Source of the DNA: Candidatus Uhrbacteria bacterium
Lineage (GTDB): Bacteria > Patescibacteriota > Patescibacteriia > UBA9934 > GWF2-40-263
Assembly: GCA_018700535.1 (NCBI GenBank)
Contig: JABITQ010000020.1
Location: 1 to 16,971 of the forward strand
Length of the DNA stretch: 16,971 nucleotides
Reading direction: 5' to 3'
Position 1 is the stretch's first letter. Each line of letters begins with the position of its first letter. The notes beneath the pieces were generated by a model that did not search any database, was not told the DNA's origin, and was given only the letters and a program-made list of their open reading frames with translations. Position numbers and translations under genes: made by a program. Positions 12,212-16,971 of the stretch are shown here, in pieces.

Positions 12212-14815
12212 TTGCCTTATCAGCTGAATCTGAGGTTGTTGTGGATGACGCTCATTGCGTTGTTCACGGTTGCGAACAGTGGTTGCCACTTTGATCGTCT
12301 CGACATCAAAGATGGTGATACTGGTATCGAAGTCGAAGTCGACATGGATGGCGATGGTTGGTCCGATGCAGATGACTGCAACGACCGCGACGCCTCCATC
12401 AACCCGGCTGCCACAGAGATGTGCGACGGGTATGACAACAACTGTGATGGCGTCATCGACGAAGGTCTGTTGGAGACGTACTACGAGGACATGGATGGCG
12501 ATGGCTGGGGCAACCCGGATGCAGCTGTCGCAATGTGCGATGGTGATGTTCTCGAAGGACTCGTTTCGTCGCCTGGCGACTGTGACGATCTCGACGCCAC
12601 CATCAACCCGCTCGGCACCGAAGTCTGTGACGACGTCGACAATGACTGCGACGGTGTGATCGATAACGGTCTCACCCAGCCTTGGTACCGTGATGCGGAC
12701 GAGGATGGCTATGGCGATGCTGCTGAAGAAGTCGAAACGTGTTTCGAGCCTGACGGCTACGTCAGTGTCCCGACGGACTGTGACGACTCTGATGCAGAGA
12801 TCAACCCGAACGCCGATGAGGTCTGTGACGGCATCGACAACGACTGCGACTTGCTGATCGACGACGATGACGGCGATGTGGATCCTGGTACTCAGTCTAC
12901 GTGGTATCGCGACGGAGACGGAGATGGCTACGGTGACTTTGATGACAGTGAGCTCAGCTGTGTCGCTTCCAGCAACTATGTGGAAGCAGGCGGAGACTGT
13001 GACGATTTCGACGCGGGTGTGAACCCGGGCGAGATCGAGGACTGTGACGGAGTCGATAGTGACTGTGACCTCACCAACGATGAAACTGGGTCCACTTGGT
13101 ACCTCGATTCCGATGGTGATGGGTACGGCGATGCCGCACTCTTCCAGGATGCTTGTGCGCAGCCTTCCGGCTACGTACTCGACAGCTCCGACTGTGATGA
13201 CACCGACTCGTTGGTGTTTCCGGGCGGAGACCAGTACTGCAATGGCGAAGACGGTGACTGTGACGGCAACATCGACGAGTCCGACTCGCTCGATGCTCTG
13301 ACTTGGTACATCGACGGTGACTCGGACAACTTCGGTGATTCCAGCACCTCGCTGAGTGCCTGCACGGAACCCTCGGGCTACGTGTCAGACGCCACCGACT
13401 GCGATGACACCGACGGCGACACCTACCCAGGTGCGGACGAATACTGCGACGGGCACGACGATGACTGCGATGGCAGCACCGACGAGTCCGATGCGGTCGA
13501 CGCTGGTACCTGGTATGAGGACAGCGACGGCGACAGCTACGGCAATCTGAGTGTGTCAGTTGTTGGTTGCACCGCACCCACTGGGTACGTGGCAGACAAC
13601 ACCGACTGTGATGACAGTGACTCGACAGCGGGTCCTGGTGTGGCAGAAGTGTGTGACGGCGTGGACAATGACTGCGACGGCATGGTCGATGAGGGCGTGG
13701 AAATCACGTACTACCTCGACTCTGACTCTGATGGCTACGGCGACGCGTCCTTCACGGACGAGGATTGCTCGGCGCCTTCTGGGTATGTCACGAACAGCAT
13801 TGATTGCGACGACAGCAACTCGGCGATCAACCCAGCAGCAACGGAAGTGTGTGACAGCATCGACAACGACTGCGACAGCGCGGTCGATGAAGGTCTGTCC
13901 TTCACGTACTACCTCGACTCGGATACCGACGGCTACGGCGACGCGTCCTACCCGGACACGACCTGCTCACCGCTCTCGGGATACGTACTCGACAGTACCG
14001 ACTGTGATGACACCGATCCGGCGATCAACCCCGGAGCAACGGAAGTGTGTGACTACGTCGACAACGATTGCGACAGCGCGATCGATGAAGGCTTGCTCAC
14101 CACGTACTACTGGGATGATGACCTCGATGGCTACGGCGACGCATCCACGTCCACCGAGGATTGTACGGCTCCGAGCGGCTACGTCGACAACGGCGATGAC
14201 TGCGACGACCTGGACATCACGGTGAACCCAGATGGAGTCGAAGCGGCTTTCGATCCGCTCGACACGTCGATCTATTCCGTAGACAACTGCGGAGACAGCA
14301 AGGACAACGACTGCAACGGCGATACCGACGCCTTGGACTGGTCGTGCATGGACGCTGATGGCGACACTGTCATCAATGCGATGGACATGATCTACGTGTG
14401 CGACACGACCGCCGATCTTCTCAACGATGCACTGTGCATCCGCGATAGTACTGTGGGTGCCGCCTGGCAGACTGCGGACTGCATTCAGCAGACTGATGTC
14501 TTCACCAGCTTGACGTTGTCAGCCAAGGTTCCCTTGGTCGATGTCGATGTTGATGGTGAAACCATCAAGATGTGCCCGCTCTATGGCTCGATTGTGGGCC
14601 AGACCTACGAGCGTGGTATCTCGAGCATTGGTCTCGATGGCACTTCCGCCGTCGATACGACCGATGACTCGGATTGGGTCTCGTTCGATCTCGATATCTA
14701 CTGCATGCTGTTCAAGGCAAGTGGTGGAATCGGTGAGCAGTACTGCCACAACAGCGCTGCAACCGGTAGCTACATCGCCACCATGTACTTCGACGGCGCG
14801 GAAGTCAGCCCCTAG
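12212..14815 (+). CDS. Secreted protein with ten MopE-type putative metal-binding repeats
   Basis: The 867-aa protein begins with a hydrophobic export signal (RLLWMTLIALFTVANSGC); Cys25 could be lipidated but Asn at -3 makes a poor lipobox. Residues 44 to about 710 are ten repeats of about 66 residues. Each has a calcium-type DxDGDGYGD loop, then SGYV, then DCDD-D--INPGATEVCDG-DNDCDG--DEGL with four spaced Cys, as in the MopE/myxobacterial 'putative metal-binding motif' family. Repeats 1-3 and 7-10 are the most regular. The last 150 residues (DTVINAMDMIY to YFDGAEVSP) are a non-repeated Cys-containing domain. Start is TTG 12212, with AGGAGG 5 nt upstream. It is plainly G+C-richer than its neighbours (GAC, TGC, GTC, CTC codons) and probably acquired. 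A surface adhesin or metal-dependent envelope role is inference. Confidence 0.88.
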   Translation: MPYQLNLRLLWMTLIALFTVANSGCHFDRLDIKDGDTGIEVEVDMDGDGWSDADDCNDRDASINPAATEMCDGYDNNCDGVIDEGLLETYYEDMDGDGWGNPDAAVAMCDGDVLEGLVSSPGDCDDLDATINPLGTEVCDDVDNDCDGVIDNGLTQPWYRDADEDGYGDAAEEVETCFEPDGYVSVPTDCDDSDAEINPNADEVCDGIDNDCDLLIDDDDGDVDPGTQSTWYRDGDGDGYGDFDDSELSCVASSNYVEAGGDCDDFDAGVNPGEIEDCDGVDSDCDLTNDETGSTWYLDSDGDGYGDAALFQDACAQPSGYVLDSSDCDDTDSLVFPGGDQYCNGEDGDCDGNIDESDSLDALTWYIDGDSDNFGDSSTSLSACTEPSGYVSDATDCDDTDGDTYPGADEYCDGHDDDCDGSTDESDAVDAGTWYEDSDGDSYGNLSVSVVGCTAPTGYVADNTDCDDSDSTAGPGVAEVCDGVDNDCDGMVDEGVEITYYLDSDSDGYGDASFTDEDCSAPSGYVTNSIDCDDSNSAINPAATEVCDSIDNDCDSAVDEGLSFTYYLDSDTDGYGDASYPDTTCSPLSGYVLDSTDCDDTDPAINPGATEVCDYVDNDCDSAIDEGLLTTYYWDDDLDGYGDASTSTEDCTAPSGYVDNGDDCDDLDITVNPDGVEAAFDPLDTSIYSVDNCGDSKDNDCNGDTDALDWSCMDADGDTVINAMDMIYVCDTTADLLNDALCIRDSTVGAAWQTADCIQQTDVFTSLTLSAKVPLVDVDVDGETIKMCPLYGSIVGQTYERGISSIGLDGTSAVDTTDDSDWVSFDLDIYCMLFKASGGIGEQYCHNSAATGSYIATMYFDGAEVSP
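12341..14345 (+). repeat. Ten tandem ~200-bp coding repeats
   Basis: DNA-level reflection of the protein repeats, with recurring segments such as GACTGTGATGACACCGAC and GACAACGACTGCGACAGC. Neighbouring copies near 13680-14100 are most alike, suggesting recent expansion there. Long shadow frames on both strands result from the Asp/Cys codon bias. Confidence 0.85.
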
Positions 14816-14833
14816 GAGGCGAGACTTCATACG

Positions 14834-14870
14834 GACCGGACCTCTGCTTGCAGGGGTCCGGTCTTATCTT
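14834..14870 (+). terminator. Terminator of the MopE-repeat gene
   Basis: GACCGGACC (14834-14842) pairs perfectly with GGTCCGGTC (14855-14863) around a 12-nt loop, followed by TTATCTTTT. It begins 18 nt after the stop codon. Confidence 0.88.
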
Positions 14871-14880
14871 TTAGGGTCAG

Positions 14881-14908
14881 AAAAAAACAAGCCTCACAGA
14901 GAGGCTTG
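14881..14908 (-). terminator. Second minus-strand terminator in tandem
   Basis: CAAGCCTC (14908-14901 on the minus strand) pairs perfectly with GAGGCTTG (14895-14888), 8 bp, loop of 5, then seven T. It backs up the preceding terminator and prevents collision with the convergent MopE-repeat gene. Confidence 0.85.
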
Positions 14909-14943
14909 AAAAAAACGGCGGAGAATCCAAATGGACCCTCCGC
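14909..14943 (-). terminator. First minus-strand terminator of the AI-2E permease gene
   Basis: On the minus strand GCGGAG (14943-14938) pairs with CTCCGC (14923-14918), followed by CG and seven T. It lies 12 nt behind the permease stop. Confidence 0.7.
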
Positions 14944-14955
14944 TTTTATATTTGC

Positions 14956-16008
14956 TTACTTAACTTTCCCCGTTGTTAAGATTCCAGATTTGTATAGTTC
15001 GATTAGTGCCAACATAGCCGCCAAAATAGTTGGTCCTGCCAAGATCCCGATTGAGCCATAGGCAGTGAGTCCACCAAGCACAGAGAGTAGAACGAGGAAC
15101 GCGTGCATGTGTGTGGTTCCACGGATCAAGTATGGACCGATGAAGTTGTCAGCAGCACCAACAAAGAAGATAGACCAGGCAAACAAGCCGAGCGCTGCGT
15201 AGGTTGAGCCTGTAAACAATAGGTAAAGCGTGGCTGGGATAAGCACGAGGGCTGTTCCGACAAACGGGACGAGCGCTGCGATCATGGTGACCGCTCCCCA
15301 GATAAGTGCACCAGGTACGCCGAAGATCGTCATCCCAATACCGGCGAAAATTCCTTGGATCACTGCGAGGATGAGGACACCAAAGACGACTGAGCGGATG
15401 GTGCCAATAATGCGTTTCAAGATCTTTTCATCGATTGAGTCGCGAAGAGGTGAGAGGGCGAGGATCTCTTTGTACAAAACATCACGATCAAGAATGAGGT
15501 AAAAGAGGGCGATGAAGAACAGAAATGCGTTCAAGACGAATCTTGTTGTAGATGAGAATAGTGCGCCAATGTTTTCAAACGCCCAGGTTGCGATTGCTTT
15601 CCCAGTCTCAGCAATGTCGAGCGCGAGGATTTGCTCCTGCACAACCTCTGGCAGCATTGCGACGAGAGGGGAGGTTTCTGGGTTTAGTTGATCAAGCCAA
15701 GATGTATCGACAAGAGAGTTTTGAACAAGGTCAGATGCTTGGCGTGCCATGACAAGCAGGACAATAAGTAGCGGGATGAAGATAAGGAGGAGTACAGAGG
15801 CTGTTAAGATCCCCGCAGAAAGTTTGGGATGCTTAAGCCATTTTGTGAGCTTGCGATCAATTGGAGAAAGGATAATCGTCACTACAGTGGCAAGAAGGAG
15901 CACAATAAAGAACGGCTCAATCACGCTCCAAAATAGGAACAGGACAACACCGGTAATAAGCAGGAAAAACCATTTTTCAATGGTCATGTGTGTTTGTTGT
16001 TGTGGCAT
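14956..16008 (-). CDS. AI-2E transporter family (PerM/YdiK-type) membrane protein
   Basis: The 350-aa protein has the family layout: two hydrophobic hairpins at the N-terminus (about 12-50, 65-88), a polar periplasm-like region (90-135), then the C-terminal membrane bundle. Diagnostic stretches are GVPGALIWGAVTMIAALVPF followed by VGTALVLIPATLYLL, and DNFIGPYLIRGTTHMHAFLV followed by GGLTAYGSIGILAGPTILA. Family members export small molecules or sodium; the substrate cannot be told from sequence. The ATG at 16008 lacks a Shine-Dalgarno site and lies 8 nt behind TATACT (complement of 16017-16022), so it is probably leaderless. It is divergent from recQ. Confidence 0.92.
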   Translation of the reverse strand: MPQQQTHMTIEKWFFLLITGVVLFLFWSVIEPFFIVLLLATVVTIILSPIDRKLTKWLKHPKLSAGILTASVLLLIFIPLLIVLLVMARQASDLVQNSLVDTSWLDQLNPETSPLVAMLPEVVQEQILALDIAETGKAIATWAFENIGALFSSTTRFVLNAFLFFIALFYLILDRDVLYKEILALSPLRDSIDEKILKRIIGTIRSVVFGVLILAVIQGIFAGIGMTIFGVPGALIWGAVTMIAALVPFVGTALVLIPATLYLLFTGSTYAALGLFAWSIFFVGAADNFIGPYLIRGTTHMHAFLVLLSVLGGLTAYGSIGILAGPTILAAMLALIELYKSGILTTGKVK

Positions 16009-16016
16009 ACGGCTAT

Positions 16017-16022
16017 AGTATA
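16017..16022 (-). promoter_or_regulatory. -10 element of a leaderless permease transcript
   Basis: TATACT on the minus strand, 8 nt before the ATG. No convincing -35 is seen. The identical hexamer stands 10 nt before the smc ATG. Confidence 0.4.
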
Positions 16023-16104
16023 CATCATAAATAATATTACCCGTTTATTAAGAAAAAACGCCATGAGTATAAAACCGGGTTTTGTATCTGTGGACATGTT
16101 GTTT

Positions 16105-16133
16105 TTGACAGATGATGAAAATCTAGCTAGACT
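16105..16133 (+). promoter_or_regulatory. Promoter upstream of recQ
   Basis: TTGACA (16105-16110), 17-bp spacer, TAGACT (16128-16133). Predicted start is about 16140, only some 20 nt before a terminator. Upstream lies a palindrome AAAACC-G-GGTTTT (16071-16083), a possible operator. Confidence 0.6.
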
Positions 16134-16159
16134 CAATTTAATATTGCGTGCAGAGAACG

Positions 16160-16179
16160 CGGCCGTCGGCCGTTTTTTT
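16160..16179 (+). terminator. Short terminator / attenuator in the recQ leader
   Basis: CGGCC (16160-16164) pairs with GGCCG (16168-16172), loop GTC, then seven T. GCGT/ACGC (16146-16149, 16157-16160) forms a competing upstream stem sharing the C at 16160. The transcript from 16140 would be about 40 nt unless read through into recQ. Confidence 0.65.
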
Positions 16180-16215
16180 GTTGCTCAAAATCTATTAATG
16201 CTTGTCAAAGGTTCT

Positions 16216-16971
16216 ATGCTGAAATTGTTAAAAAAACATTTTGGATACGATTCATTTCGTCCGCTTCAAAAAGAAATCATCGATACTGTTCTTGCTGGCA
16301 AGGACACACTCGTGCTCATGCCAACAGGAGGAGGTAAATCACTTTGTTTTCAATTGCCAGCCCTTACGTTCGATGGCATCACGCTCGTTGTCTCACCGCT
16401 TATTGCTTTAATGAAAGACCAGGTAGACTCGCTCACGGCTAACGGGATCTCCGCAGCATTCATCAACTCGTCACTGTCACCAAAAGAGCAGGACGATGTG
16501 ATGGACCGCGCCGTGTCGGGTGACCTGAAGATTCTTTACCTCGCTCCAGAGCGTGTTGGGTCTTATGGGTTCACAGAGTTTCTCGAGAAGCTCGATGTAA
16601 ACTTGCTCGCGATCGATGAGGCGCATTGTATCTCTGAGTGGGGTCACGACTTTCGCCCTGATTATCGCAACCTTAGTTTCCTTCGTCGAAAAGTTTCAAA
16701 CGCGCCAGTTATTGCTTTGACCGCAACAGCAACTCCGTTAGTGCGCGACGATATTTTGAATCAGCTTGGAATGAAGAAAGATTCCGTCTTCACCTCTAGC
16801 TTTAACCGCGAGAACCTCAATTACTCCGTGCGTCCAAAGTACAACGCAACTAGCCAGCTCATTGATATTTTAAAGAGTCACAAGGACGAATCAGCCATTG
16901 TTTACTGCTTTTCTAGAAAGAACACAGAGGAGGTCGCAAAGGCTCTTTCACGCGCAGGTCTGCCCGCATCG
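16216..16971 (+). CDS. recQ: ATP-dependent DNA helicase RecQ, N-terminal part (runs off the window)
   Basis: The 252 residues visible form the first RecA-like domain and the start of the second of a RecQ superfamily-2 helicase. Motifs in order: motif 0 FGYDSFRPLQKEII, Walker A MPTGGGKSLCFQ, motif Ia VVSPLIALMKDQVD, DEAH box with aromatic-rich loop DEAHCISEWGHDFRPDYRNL, motif III ALTATATP, and the beginning of domain 2 (AIVYCFSRKNTEEVAKAL). RecQ unwinds DNA 3'-5' during recombination and fork repair. ATG 16216 has AAAGG four bases upstream; an in-frame ATG at 16198 would add MLVKGS. The zinc-binding and HRDC parts are outside the window. Confidence 0.95.
   Translation, partial: MLKLLKKHFGYDSFRPLQKEIIDTVLAGKDTLVLMPTGGGKSLCFQLPALTFDGITLVVSPLIALMKDQVDSLTANGISAAFINSSLSPKEQDDVMDRAVSGDLKILYLAPERVGSYGFTEFLEKLDVNLLAIDEAHCISEWGHDFRPDYRNLSFLRRKVSNAPVIALTATATPLVRDDILNQLGMKKDSVFTSSFNRENLNYSVRPKYNATSQLIDILKSHKDESAIVYCFSRKNTEEVAKALSRAGLPAS

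Noticed and set aside
13071..13577. 168-aa Arg/His/Cys-rich minus-strand frame
   Set aside because: It is the antisense shadow of the Asp/Cys repeats, with no start signals and biased low-complexity composition.
12341..14345. CRISPR-like or non-coding tandem repeats
   Set aside because: The repeats are about 200 bp, coding and imperfect, and translate into MopE-type protein repeats.
1..16971. tRNA or rRNA genes
   Set aside because: No T-loop/CCA-type cloverleaf or rRNA core sequence was seen on either strand by eye.

Overview
The window reads like a chromosome segment of an uncultured bacterium with short intergenic gaps, probably a member of the Candidate Phyla Radiation (Patescibacteria). 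This is inferred from the mix of compact housekeeping genes (smc, DHH phosphoesterase, clpP, VanW/PG_binding_4 protein, hsp20, AI-2E-type permease, recQ) and many short genes of unknown function. TGA is a stop codon (ribE, ribH), so the genetic code is standard. Finer taxonomy cannot be read from the sequence.

Layout: 1-437 (-) 5' part of smc; 485-2115 (+) DHH phosphoesterase and clpP; 2103-3607 a 1,475-bp insertion bracketed by perfect 30-bp direct repeats that overlap the clpP stop, carrying one unknown gene with its own promoter and hairpin-rich tail; 3690-4081 a gene-free stretch with a candidate structured RNA; 4082-7145 (-) VanW-family protein, small heat-shock protein and a lycopene-cyclase-like membrane protein; 7163-7514 (+) a promoter, an elaborately foldable ~300-nt RNA and an intrinsic terminator placed before ribE; 7550-8164 ribE; 8161-10145 two tandem self-contained transcription units encoding diverged paralogues of unknown function; 10180-11873 ribH and an overlapping membrane-anchored protein; 12100-14868 a large G+C-richer secreted protein with ten MopE-type metal-binding repeats; 14956-16008 (-) AI-2E family permease; 16105-16971 (+) a short promoter-terminator leader and the 5' part of recQ.

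Two gene styles are interleaved. Several housekeeping genes (smc, AI-2E permease, ribH, probably the membrane protein and clpP) lack a Shine-Dalgarno site and have a -10-like hexamer about 8-10 nt before the ATG, as expected of leaderless mRNAs. Four accessory genes (2387, 8249, 9247, 12212) instead each have a TTGACA/TTGACG promoter with a 17-bp spacer, a 50-95-nt 5' UTR with a hairpin just upstream of a good Shine-Dalgarno site, and their own terminator. They look like portable expression cassettes dropped between core genes: one behind clpP, two between ribE and ribH, one behind the ribH unit. The main candidates for something undescribed are these cassettes, the direct-repeat-flanked insertion, and the structured RNA in front of ribE.
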